DNA from: Flavobacterium sp. LC2016-13
Lineage (GTDB): Bacteria > Bacteroidota > Bacteroidia > Flavobacteriales > Flavobacteriaceae
Reading direction: 5' to 3'
NCBI RefSeq assembly: GCF_009707955.1
Contig: NZ_WMDQ01000010.1
Coordinates: 124,001-188,000 of the forward strand
DNA: 64,000 nucleotides
The notes beneath the pieces are model-generated. The model had not been told where the DNA came from. It saw only the letters and a program-made list of their open reading frames with translations, and did not search any database. Position 1 is the stretch's first letter; every line of letters begins with the position of its first letter. The position numbers were made by a program, and so were the translations under genes. Below are positions 1-7,890 of the stretch, piece after piece.

Positions 1-79
1 TTCTGATAGCAAAATCAAAACTCCTATTCTTAACAATGTTGTTTTTCATAATCAACAACTAACAATTTATAATTAACAA

Positions 80-442
80 TTAATAAGGGCAATGCCGACA
101 ATTATTTCCACAGCAATTTCCTCTTTTTAGATGAAACCAGGTTGTAAAAACATACTTGTCATTTTCGATATAATAATCAATATCTTCGAGAAGTTTTTCG
201 GTTTTTGGTAAAGATACAGCTTTATTTTGTAGTGCTTTTACGGGAGTTATCGTTTCGACATAAGCATCAATTTTGTCTACGCATGCTTCTTTAAAGCAAG
301 TCGGACAAAGACAATCTCCTCCTTCTGAAAGATTAAAAATGGGAGGAAACTCATTACACCAACATTTGTTTTCAACAGAAATATCTCCGCAGGAAAAAGT
401 AGATTCGCAACTTGAGCAAATTTTTATTTTTGTGGTATTCAT
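80..442 (-). CDS. Cysteine-rich CWC / DUF5522 fusion protein
   Basis: Small cysteine-rich protein of 120 residues. The first half carries paired cysteines (CSSC near residue 9, CWCNEF near 28, CLCPTC near 45) as in the cysteine-rich CWC family, which look like metal-binding knuckles. The last 30 residues end in CCGNNCRHCPY, the signature of the DUF5522 family, in which FHLKRG-CCGN-C-HCPY is nearly invariant. Both families are common in Bacteroidota and have no proven function; zinc or iron-sulfur binding is only inferred. It is divergent from the ABC importer genes to its right, with about 175 bases between the two starts. Confidence 0.85.
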   Translation of the reverse strand: MNTTKIKICSSCESTFSCGDISVENKCWCNEFPPIFNLSEGGDCLCPTCFKEACVDKIDAYVETITPVKALQNKAVSLPKTEKLLEDIDYYIENDKYVFTTWFHLKRGNCCGNNCRHCPY

Positions 443-510
443 ATTATCGCAATAATAAACTTATTTGGTTTTGTAAGAATAAAGGTAAATAAAAAAAATA
501 GAAATTGCGT

Positions 511-518
511 TACCTTTG
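511..518 (+). promoter_or_regulatory. Candidate -7 element for the ABC importer operon
   Basis: TACCTTTG matches the Bacteroidota -7 consensus TAnnTTTG. It lies about 100 bases upstream of the substrate-binding protein start. I do not find a well-spaced TTG -33 element, so this is a candidate only. No cobalamin-riboswitch-like structure was seen in the roughly 100-base leader. Confidence 0.35.
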
Positions 519-619
519 TCGTTATTGAAAAATGCACTTATTCATTCGTAAAAAAATTAAGCCACTAAATAGTGGTGAAAACAACAATAAACTATCTATA
601 AAAGCAATATAACCTACAC

Positions 620-1762
620 ATGAAAAATTTATCTCCTAAATTTATTTTTGTTTTATCTTTTTTTATTCTTGTTGGATGTAAGAAAAATGAAACGACAGAG
701 ATCGTAAAATCTGAAATTCCCCAAAATAGTATCGAATATGCTTCAGGACTTTCCATCGTAAAACATGAAGGATATTCTGTTGTAACAGTATTAGATCCGT
801 GGCCAAATGCGAATGCAAAATTCACTTATATTTTAAAAGAAAAAGAAGCTAAAGTTCCGGATAGTTTGCAAAAATATACTACGATTAAAGTTCCTTTAGA
901 ATCTGTAGTGGTAACTTCAACAACCAATATTCCGTTTCTTGAAATGCTTGATGTAGAAGATAAATTAGTAGGTTTTCCTCATACGGATTATGTTTCTTCT
1001 GAAAAAACAAGAGCATTAATCGATAAAGGATCTGTTAAAAATGTTGGTCAGAACGAGAAATTAAACATCGAACAATTAATAGAATTATCACCGGATTTGA
1101 TTGTTACTTTTGGAGTAGACAACAATAATCCGATGCTGGATAATTTGAAAAAAAGCGGTTTAAATGTTTTTATTCAGGCCGATTGGATGGAACAATCTCC
1201 GCTTGGAAAAGCAGAATGGATTAAACTTTACGGTGCTTTATTTGGAAAAGAAGATCAAGCCAAAGAATTGTTTGATAAAATTGTTTTGAGTTACAATCAG
1301 GCAAAGAAACTTGTGGCAGATAAACCTGCAACTTCAAGCGTTTTATACGGTTCTATGTATGAAGATGTTTGGTACGTAGCAAAAGGAAATAGCTGGGTTG
1401 CCCAATTTATGAAAGATGCCCAGGCTAATTATTTATGGGCAGATTTAAAAGGTACCGGAAGCGAAGGTTTATCTTTTGAAAAAGTATTGGTAAAAGCAAA
1501 AACAGCTAATTTCTGGATTGCTTCAGGTTCATTTAAAACGTTGGAAGAGTTTGGAAAAAGTAATCCGCATTACACACAATTTGATGCTTTTACTTCTAAA
1601 AATGTTTATACTTTTGAAGGTAAATTTGGAGCAACCGGAGGAACAGTTTATTACGAATTGGCTCCAAGCCGCCCGGATTTAGTTTTAAAGGATTATATCA
1701 AGATTTTTCATCCTGATTTATTACCGAGCTACGAATTTACTTTTGCTTCTAAATTAAATTAA
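620..1762 (+). CDS. Metal-chelate/B12-type ABC transporter substrate-binding lipoprotein
   Basis: Binding protein of the FecB/BtuF class (380 residues) that would deliver a chelate (iron siderophore, haem or cobalamin) to the permease encoded next. The N-terminus is a lipoprotein signal: a short charged start, a hydrophobic stretch, then LVGC with the lipidated Cys at residue 20. The body has the two-lobe pattern of the family, for example ESVVVTSTTNIPFLEMLD and the LIELSPDLIVTFG strand-helix typical of helical-backbone binding proteins. It is first in a three-gene set (binding protein, permease, ATPase). The ligand cannot be decided from sequence; a B12-binding regulator is encoded at 28 kb but is not linked to this operon. 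Confidence 0.85.
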   Translation: MKNLSPKFIFVLSFFILVGCKKNETTEIVKSEIPQNSIEYASGLSIVKHEGYSVVTVLDPWPNANAKFTYILKEKEAKVPDSLQKYTTIKVPLESVVVTSTTNIPFLEMLDVEDKLVGFPHTDYVSSEKTRALIDKGSVKNVGQNEKLNIEQLIELSPDLIVTFGVDNNNPMLDNLKKSGLNVFIQADWMEQSPLGKAEWIKLYGALFGKEDQAKELFDKIVLSYNQAKKLVADKPATSSVLYGSMYEDVWYVAKGNSWVAQFMKDAQANYLWADLKGTGSEGLSFEKVLVKAKTANFWIASGSFKTLEEFGKSNPHYTQFDAFTSKNVYTFEGKFGATGGTVYYELAPSRPDLVLKDYIKIFHPDLLPSYEFTFASKLN

Positions 1763-1767
1763 GATCA

Positions 1768-2796
1768 TTGATAAATAAAAAACGAAATATAATTCTGTTT
1801 TCGATACTTGGCTTAGCACTTTTGTTGATGTTTTTTTTAGACATAAGTCTGGGTTCGATTACAATTCCGTTTAAAGAAGTTTATACAAGTTTAACCGGCG
1901 GACAAGCGAGCAAATCGACTTGGGAATATATCATAATTAATTATCGTTTGCCAAAAGCAATTACGGCGTTTTTGGTCGGAATTGGTTTGTCTATAAGTGG
2001 TTTGCTAATGCAGACATTATTTAGAAATCCATTGGCTGGCCCGGATGTTTTAGGATTAAGTTCGGGAGCAATTTTGGCGGTAGCAATTGTTATTTTGGGA
2101 GCAGGTTTATTGCCCGCTTTTTTAAACGAAATTTTATTATCTCCATACGGAATTGTTTTGGCTTCAACTTTAGGAAGTGTTTCGGTTTTGATGCTCGTTT
2201 TATTAGTCGCACAAAAGTTAAGAAATACAATGGCAATTTTAATTATCGGGCTTATGTTTGCTAGTTTTACAAGTGCTATTGTTGGCGTTTTAACGTATTT
2301 TAGTTCGGCTGAACAATTACAAAAATTCACCTTTTGGTCATTAGGAAGTCTTGGAAATCTTTCCTGGACATCGATTGCTGTTTTGGCTGTTTGCATAAGT
2401 TTTGGTTTGCTTTTAAGTGCAAGTAGTATCAAACCTTTGAATGCTTTGCTTTTGGGTGAAAATTATGCCAAAAGCATGGGACTGAATTATAAAAAGGCAC
2501 AATTAATCATCATATTTGCAACAAGTATTCTGGCAGGAAGTGTAACGGCTTTTGCGGGTCCAATTGCTTTTATTGGATTGGCAGTTCCACATATTGCAAA
2601 GCTTACTTTTCAAACCAGTAATCACGCTGTTTTATATTGGAGCACTTTTTTTTACGGCGGAATAATTATGTTGTTTTGTGATATCGTAACTCAATTACCG
2701 GGATTAGAAACAACATTACCTATAAATGCAATTACATCAATTATTGGTGCGCCGGTTGTTGTTTGGTTATTAATGCGAAAAAGAAATTTTCAGTAA
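1768..2796 (+). CDS. FecCD/BtuC-family ABC transporter permease
   Basis: Inner-membrane permease of 342 residues with about ten hydrophobic segments and the family motifs RLPKAITAFLVGIGLSISG and NPLAGPDVLGLSSGA near residues 60-100. It pairs with the preceding lipoprotein and the ATPase at 2912 to import a metal chelate. The start used is TTG, five bases after the upstream stop. The next in-frame ATG is residue 21, inside the first membrane helix, so TTG is preferred. The close spacing indicates translational coupling with the binding protein. Confidence 0.88.
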   Translation: MINKKRNIILFSILGLALLLMFFLDISLGSITIPFKEVYTSLTGGQASKSTWEYIIINYRLPKAITAFLVGIGLSISGLLMQTLFRNPLAGPDVLGLSSGAILAVAIVILGAGLLPAFLNEILLSPYGIVLASTLGSVSVLMLVLLVAQKLRNTMAILIIGLMFASFTSAIVGVLTYFSSAEQLQKFTFWSLGSLGNLSWTSIAVLAVCISFGLLLSASSIKPLNALLLGENYAKSMGLNYKKAQLIIIFATSILAGSVTAFAGPIAFIGLAVPHIAKLTFQTSNHAVLYWSTFFYGGIIMLFCDIVTQLPGLETTLPINAITSIIGAPVVVWLLMRKRNFQ

Positions 2797-2802
2797 AATA
2801 AT

Positions 2803-2867
2803 TTTGCCACAGATTAAAAAGATTCAGACAGATTATTAATCATTTTAATCCTTTAATCTGTGGCAAA
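2803..2867. repeat. Flavobacterial intergenic inverted repeat
   Basis: Perfect 16-base arms (TTTGCCACAGATTAAA at 2803-2818 and its complement at 2852-2867) separated by 33 bases. It lies inside the importer operon, between permease and ATPase. The same GCCACAGATT seed opens the larger palindrome at 24473-24643. The roughly 25 bases just before the ATPase start also look like the actt-agt-atctt-cga low-complexity repeat often seen in flavobacterial intergenic DNA. Confidence 0.75.
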
Positions 2868-2911
2868 AAAAACTCAGTAACTTAGTATCTTCGAACCTTA
2901 GCGACTTTAGA

Positions 2912-3688
2912 ATGACAACTATTTTAAATACTTCAAATTTAACCATTGGATACAAATCCAAGAAAGGAATTGTGACCATTGCTGAAAATTTAAATTTGAA
3001 TTTAAACTCAGGAAAACTCATTTCTCTAATTGGCGCAAACGGAATCGGGAAATCGACTTTGCTTAGAACGATTACAGGAATTCAAGAACCTTTGTCTGGA
3101 AATGTTTTTTTGAATGATAAAAATATAGCAACTTACAAACCTTTAGATTTAGCTCAGAATTTAAGTTTGGTTTTAACGGAAAAATTACCACCAAGTAATC
3201 TCTCCGTTTTTGAGTTAGTGGCTTTAGGCCGTCAGCCGTATACCAACTGGATTGGATCTTTAACTCAAACTGATATCGAGAAAGTTCAGGAAGCGATGCA
3301 ATTAACGCAAATCGAACATTTAGGTACAAAAAGACATTATGAAATTAGTGACGGTCAATTGCAAAAAGTTTTAATCGCAAGAGCTTTGGCACAAGATACT
3401 CCGCTGATTATTTTAGATGAACCTACAACACATCTTGATTTATTACATAAAGTTTCGTTGTTTAAATTACTTAAAAAGCTAACGCAGGAAACTCAAAAAT
3501 GCATTTTGTTTTCAACACACGATATCGATTTGGCGATTCAGTTAAGTGACGAAATGATTATTATGACACCGGAAAATGTAGTTCAGGATCAGCCTTGCAA
3601 TTTAATTTCGAATGGAAGTTTTGCTACTTTATTTAAAGATGAGCATATTATTTTTGATGCTGAAAAAGGGAAGTTTATAATTACTTAG
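2912..3688 (+). CDS. ABC transporter ATP-binding protein (FecE/BtuD family)
   Basis: ATPase of 258 residues that powers the chelate importer. It has Walker A GANGIGKST near residue 38, the signature region ISDGQLQKVLIARALAQ near 148, Walker B LIILDEPTTHLD near 168 and the switch His in FSTHD near 203. The signature reads ISDGQ where most family members have LSGGQ; the change is mild and probably tolerated. It is separated from the permease by a 115-base gap holding the inverted repeat. Its stop codon overlaps by four bases the stop of the convergent membrane-protein gene. Confidence 0.9.
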   Translation: MTTILNTSNLTIGYKSKKGIVTIAENLNLNLNSGKLISLIGANGIGKSTLLRTITGIQEPLSGNVFLNDKNIATYKPLDLAQNLSLVLTEKLPPSNLSVFELVALGRQPYTNWIGSLTQTDIEKVQEAMQLTQIEHLGTKRHYEISDGQLQKVLIARALAQDTPLIILDEPTTHLDLLHKVSLFKLLKKLTQETQKCILFSTHDIDLAIQLSDEMIIMTPENVVQDQPCNLISNGSFATLFKDEHIIFDAEKGKFIIT

Positions 3689-4491
3689 TGATTATTTTCA
3701 AAACGTACTCTGTAAACATGGAGTAGAGTTTCTAATTCATCAAATTTTATACTTAAATCGTCAATTTCAATCATTTCATTATTAAATGAAAGATAATTTC
3801 TAGAGTTTTTTCCACTTGATCTTGTAAATACTCTATCATTATAGATTTTACTCCAAGATTTAAGTTTTTTATTCTTTAATTGAATTCCTTTATCATTAAT
3901 TATGATTTGTGGGTCGTTGTCGCTTAATTTTTTAATTTGCTCGTAAGCCATGTAAAAACCAAAAGCGGAAATAAATATAGCAAAGTATTCTTTCTCCCAA
4001 AGAAAATATACTCCCAAAGAAATCAATCCTAAGCTTATTATCAATAAAAATATTAGAGTATTTTTTGAATAAAAAATTAATGTTTCTTTAGGTATACTAA
4101 TATCATCTTTGTAAACATCATTTTCAAGAAATTTTTTCTCTAATTCTTCTAGTTTTATTTTTTGAGAAAGACTTTTAAATTCTGTTTTTTCAAACCAGCT
4201 ATCGTTTTCCCAAATTAGTTTCTGATCAACTGCCTTTCGTCTTAATTCGTTAACATTTCGCACATTTTCAAATGCCCAAATTTTCCATTTATTAACAAAA
4301 TAACTCCATGTTAGCCATCCACATAAAAAACCAAGAACAAAAGTTATAGGAATACTACATCCAGGTACTATTTTCATATAATATAAAATAAAGCCTAAAA
4401 TTATAATTCCAATAATAACTATCATAGGTAAATGAACAAGTCTTATTTTTCCTTTGCTTATTGCCTCATTTACTGTAATTGTATTTTCCAT
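3685..4491 (-). CDS. Membrane protein of unknown function (larger paralogue)
   Basis: I do not recognise this family. The 268 residues contain an N-terminal hydrophobic pair (about residues 20-62), a charged middle part, a second hydrophobic pair (about 148-185) and a C-terminal soluble domain. The last 125 residues are clearly paralogous to the next gene (4519-4998): both have KETLI-YYS/FYS before the second membrane pair and a later stretch of the form KGIQ-(n)-SW-IYNDR/IENER. The layout, membrane hairpin then small beta-rich domain, resembles YcxB-like or PH-like proteins, but that is only a guess. Confidence 0.7.
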   Translation of the reverse strand: MENTITVNEAISKGKIRLVHLPMIVIIGIIILGFILYYMKIVPGCSIPITFVLGFLCGWLTWSYFVNKWKIWAFENVRNVNELRRKAVDQKLIWENDSWFEKTEFKSLSQKIKLEELEKKFLENDVYKDDISIPKETLIFYSKNTLIFLLIISLGLISLGVYFLWEKEYFAIFISAFGFYMAYEQIKKLSDNDPQIIINDKGIQLKNKKLKSWSKIYNDRVFTRSSGKNSRNYLSFNNEMIEIDDLSIKFDELETLLHVYRVRFENNH

Positions 4492-4518
4492 ATTATTTGA
4501 TGGTGAAAAAATGAGATA

Positions 4519-4998
4519 TTATTTTATATTATTTTCTCTTTTATATCTGTTTCTGTGTATGGTAAGAGTATGTTCAAGATCTCCAGCACCAACATTTAGT
4601 TCTTCAATATCAAATTTCATTACTTTGTCTTGATCGATTATATAATAAATGAAAAAATTTCTTCTTGCTTTAGGGCGACCTTCTATAACAACTCTTTCAT
4701 TTTCAATATTATTCCATGAAACTAAGATTTCATCTCTATACTGAATTCCTTTAGAATTAATTCGAAATTGGACTTCATTAATTCTTTTTAATAATTTGAA
4801 TTGCTCGTTACCTTGAAATATGATGAAAGCAAATAAAAGTAGGGATAATATAAAACCATTTTCTATTTGCAGAGCGTAAATTGAACCAATTGTCATTCCA
4901 ATTAAAATAAATATCCAGAGAAAAATAAGACTTCTGGAATAGTAAATTAAAGTTTCTTTAGAAAAACTTAAGTTATTTATGTCAATAAAAGGTCTCAT
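4519..4998 (-). CDS. Membrane protein of unknown function (smaller paralogue)
   Basis: Two hydrophobic segments followed by a soluble C-terminal domain, 159 residues. It is a tandem paralogue of the neighbouring 268-residue protein and lacks that protein's N-terminal half. I start it at the ATG at 4998. An upstream TTG at 5034 would add 12 residues, but those bases are a near-exact copy of part of trmL (see findings), so the extension is probably an artefact. No function can be proposed; the tandem pair suggests a local duplication. Confidence 0.65.
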   Translation of the reverse strand: MRPFIDINNLSFSKETLIYYSRSLIFLWIFILIGMTIGSIYALQIENGFILSLLLFAFIIFQGNEQFKLLKRINEVQFRINSKGIQYRDEILVSWNNIENERVVIEGRPKARRNFFIYYIIDQDKVMKFDIEELNVGAGDLEHTLTIHRNRYKRENNIK

Positions 4999-5117
4999 AT
5001 TAAAACTTCGAATTAATTTAGATGTAATATTCAAAAGTAATTATATCTACAACGTTGAAAAAACCTTGCAGGAAATCGTTATCTAATATTCAATTAAACG
5101 AATAAACAAATAACCGA

Positions 5118-5573
5118 TTAAACTTTTAAACCAATTTGTCTCTTCGCTTCACCAACTACAAAAGCCACAGAATTTGCAATATTAAAACTGCGAATTAATT
5201 TCGACATCGGGATCGTTAAATGGTTTTCGAAACGAGCCAAAACTTCTTTACTTAAACCAACACTTTCTTTTCCAAAAACCAACCAATCTCCATCTTGAAA
5301 ATCGGTTTCTAAATAAGATTTTTCAGCATGAGAACTCATTAAGAATACACGTGAAAGATCCGGAATTTGCTGAATCCATTCTTCGATGTTTTGATATTCG
5401 GTCACGTCAAGATGAACCCAATAATCCAAACCAGAGCGTTTTAAATTTTTATCATTAATCACAAAACCAAAAGGATGAATTAAATGCAGTCTGCTTTCAG
5501 TTCCCACACATAATCTTCCGATATTTCCCGTATTATTTGGTATTTCGGGTTCTACAAGAACAACGTTTAGCAT
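5118..5573 (-). CDS. trmL: tRNA (cytidine/uridine-34-2'-O)-methyltransferase TrmL
   Basis: SPOUT-fold methyltransferase of 151 residues that methylates the ribose of the wobble nucleotide in certain leucine tRNAs using S-adenosylmethionine. Family motifs are visible from the N-terminus: LVEPEIPNNTGNIGRLC (motif 1), LVFGKESVGLS (motif 2) near residue 103 and IPMSKLIRSFNIANSVA (motif 3, part of the trefoil knot) near 122. The length is the usual one for TrmL. It is co-oriented with the pseudouridine synthase 13 bases upstream, forming a small RNA-modification operon. Confidence 0.92.
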   Translation of the reverse strand: MLNVVLVEPEIPNNTGNIGRLCVGTESRLHLIHPFGFVINDKNLKRSGLDYWVHLDVTEYQNIEEWIQQIPDLSRVFLMSSHAEKSYLETDFQDGDWLVFGKESVGLSKEVLARFENHLTIPMSKLIRSFNIANSVAFVVGEAKRQIGLKV

Positions 5574-5586
5574 TATCGTTTATTTG

Positions 5587-6168
5587 TTAATTTGTTGAAT
5601 CGTTTATTTGAAAATCGTTTACTTCTAAAACTTCTCCGGCTTTTAGGTTTTGCAAATATACATTTCCTATACGAACGCGAACTAATCTCAGTGTTGGGAA
5701 ACCAACAGCGGCAGTCATTTTTCGAACCTGGCGAAACTTTCCTTCATTTACAGTAATTGATGCCCATGAAGTTGGTCCGTGGCGTTCATCCCTGATTTTT
5801 TTAGCTCTTGGTCCAAAATCGGGAATTTCAGTTACGATAAAAGCAGAACAAGGTCTGGTTTTATATTTCCCGCCATCAAAACCAATTTCAACACCTTTTT
5901 GCAGTTGTTCAATGGCGTCGTTAGTTATTACACCATCAACCTGAACATAATATTCCTTATCGACTTTTTTGCTTCTGATTTGTTCACTTACTTTTCCGTC
6001 AGTCGTAAGTAAAAGCAATCCTTCAGAATCTTCGTCAAGTCTGCCAATAGCCATTGTTCCTTCGGGAAAATTATACAATTCTCCTAAAAGCTTTTTCTTC
6101 CTTTTTAATTCATATATAAACTGGCTTAAATAGCCGTAAGGTTTAAAAAGAATGAAGTGTTGATGCAT
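5587..6168 (-). CDS. RluE/RsuA-family rRNA pseudouridine synthase
   Basis: Pseudouridine synthase of 193 residues. It has the catalytic-Asp motif GRLDEDSEGLLLLT near residue 42, the DKEYYVQVDG strand, and the C-terminal EGKFRQVRKMTAAVGFPTLRLVR signature of the RsuA/RluE branch. It has no N-terminal S4 domain, which fits RluE, the enzyme that modifies 23S rRNA at U2457 in E. coli. The substrate site in this organism is inferred from the family. First gene of a two-gene operon with trmL. Confidence 0.88.
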   Translation of the reverse strand: MHQHFILFKPYGYLSQFIYELKRKKKLLGELYNFPEGTMAIGRLDEDSEGLLLLTTDGKVSEQIRSKKVDKEYYVQVDGVITNDAIEQLQKGVEIGFDGGKYKTRPCSAFIVTEIPDFGPRAKKIRDERHGPTSWASITVNEGKFRQVRKMTAAVGFPTLRLVRVRIGNVYLQNLKAGEVLEVNDFQINDSTN

Positions 6169-6311
6169 GTTTTAGATTTAGACTGCAAAGATAGTTTTGT
6201 TTCATATTAAGTAAAAGAATAATCATTATTAAACCAAAAGCAATGTTAAAGAACTTAGATTTCAGTCTGAAAATTCGTAATATTATATAAGTAATTTTAA
6301 AAAATATAGAT

Positions 6312-6686
6312 ATGGGAACTGATAATTTAGGCTCAAAAAAAATAAATGGAGCCCAGAAAAATATAGATGAATCTAAAGGTAAAAATGTTTCTCACGATCA
6401 AAAAGAGAACGAATCACCACTGAAAAAAGAAATCGTTACAGATAAAAGTGGTAATAAGGAAGTTGTAAAAAGAGCCAGAAATGAAAATGAAGTTATAAAA
6501 GAAGTTCCGAATAAGGTTGCAAAAGACAGTGCAACAGCAAACCGAGGAGTTAGTACTGAAGAAGAAGCAAAGAAAACAGTCGAAAACAAAGACAGGAATT
6601 CTGACGTAACGCCAAATCGTTATCCTAATTCGCATCCTGATAATCATAAAGATAGAGGTAATATGAAATTAGATGAAGATAATTAA
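6312..6686 (+). CDS. Small highly hydrophilic protein of unknown function
   Basis: Strongly charged, Lys/Asp/Glu/Asn-rich protein of 124 residues without hydrophobic segments or cysteines, probably intrinsically disordered. Composition resembles stress-associated hydrophilic proteins. I recognise no family. It stands alone between the RluE-like gene and the SDR gene, reads in the same direction as the latter, and ends 148 bases before it. Confidence 0.6.
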   Translation: MGTDNLGSKKINGAQKNIDESKGKNVSHDQKENESPLKKEIVTDKSGNKEVVKRARNENEVIKEVPNKVAKDSATANRGVSTEEEAKKTVENKDRNSDVTPNRYPNSHPDNHKDRGNMKLDEDN

Positions 6687-6834
6687 TAAAGAAAAATTAC
6701 TTGATTTGGATGATTTTAATGTGAAATAACATTTGATTGTGATAAAGTCTTAATCTTATTGTAAACTCAGGTTTTCTTATGGTTAGCGGTTAATATCTTC
6801 GTAAATTGTAGATACAAATTTAAAACTTAAAGAA

Positions 6835-7587
6835 ATGGCACTTTTAGAAAACAAAGTTGCTTTTGTATCAGGCGGAGGTTCAGGAATTGGACGCGCAGTA
6901 GCAGAAGCGTATGCGCGTGAAGGCGCAAAAGTAGTAGTATCAGATATTAATGTAGAACATGGCGAAGAAACAGTAAAAGTTATAAAAGATAAGGGTGGAG
7001 AAGCCTTTTTTGTAAAAGGAGATTCGTCAAGCGCAAGCGACAATAAACATATGGTTGAGGTAGCTGTTTCTAAATATGGACGCCTCGATATTTCATGCAA
7101 CAATGCTGGAATGGGCGGACCTGCAAAACCAACGGGAGAATATGAGCCGGAATCCTGGGATCGTGTAATTGCTTTAAACTTAAGCGGTGTTTTTTATGCT
7201 TGTCGCTATCAGCTTGAACAAATGGAAAAAAACGGAGGAGGAAGCATTGTTAATATTGCCTCTATTCACGGACAAGTTGCAGCTCCGCTTAGTCCTGCAT
7301 ATACAGCATCAAAACATGGTGTTGTTGGACTAACTAAAAATATAGCTGCAGAATATGCGCAAAAAAATATTCGTTGTAATGCTGTTGGTCCCGGTTATAT
7401 CGAAACAGCTTTATTGAAAGATAATTTAAATAAAGGAGCAATGGATGCAGTTGCTGCAAAAGCACCAATGAACCGTTTAGGAACTGCTGAAGAAATTGCA
7501 GAACTTGTATTGTTTTTAAGTTCAGAGAAATCTTCTTTTACTACCGGAGGTTATATTATTGCCGATGGTGGTTACACAGCGATTTAA
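6835..7587 (+). CDS. SDR-family NAD(P)-dependent oxidoreductase
   Basis: Classical short-chain dehydrogenase of 250 residues. The Rossmann glycine motif GGGSGIGRA is near residue 14, Asp near 38 (VSDIN) suggests NAD preference, and NNAG is near 89. The catalytic Ser lies in IVNIASIHG near 142, with YTASKHG (Tyr/Lys) near 156. The C-terminal TAEEIAELVLFLSS and TGGYIIADGGY segments are typical. The substrate is unknown; the family includes glucose dehydrogenase and 3-ketoacyl reductase-like enzymes. It is followed by its own terminator and is probably monocistronic. Confidence 0.9.
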   Translation: MALLENKVAFVSGGGSGIGRAVAEAYAREGAKVVVSDINVEHGEETVKVIKDKGGEAFFVKGDSSSASDNKHMVEVAVSKYGRLDISCNNAGMGGPAKPTGEYEPESWDRVIALNLSGVFYACRYQLEQMEKNGGGSIVNIASIHGQVAAPLSPAYTASKHGVVGLTKNIAAEYAQKNIRCNAVGPGYIETALLKDNLNKGAMDAVAAKAPMNRLGTAEEIAELVLFLSSEKSSFTTGGYIIADGGYTAI

Positions 7588-7610
7588 ACGTCTTAATAAA
7601 TATAATTAAG

Positions 7611-7640
7611 AAAGGCTATTCTCTATTTGAGGTAGCCTTT
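7611..7640 (+). terminator. Intrinsic terminator after the SDR gene
   Basis: AAAGGCTA at 7611-7618 pairs with TAGCCTTT at 7633-7640 and is followed by further Ts. It starts 23 bases after the SDR stop codon. Confidence 0.75.
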
Positions 7641-7890
7641 TTTATTTTATTCAGTTAATAAAAATAAAGTTTTATCCTGTTAAATTAATTTGGTTAAGTA
7701 AAATCTTTCAATAACATATAACTTTATAAAGTCACTATTTATCTATGAAATATTTAATTATTTGTGCAACAAATTGATATTCTTTACGCAATGTTTATAA
7801 AATGGAATGCAATAAGTTTATGATTTCACAATATTCTGTTAACTTTAAACAATATAAATTTGATTTCTAAAACCTCTATTAATAAATTAT

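Noticed and set aside
455..619. Cobalamin riboswitch upstream of the BtuF-like gene
   Set aside because: The leader is too short and lacks the conserved B12-box or multi-helix pattern; ligand of the importer left open.
1941..2432. 163-residue minus-strand frame inside the permease gene
   Set aside because: Shadow of a conserved gene with normal codon use on the plus strand.
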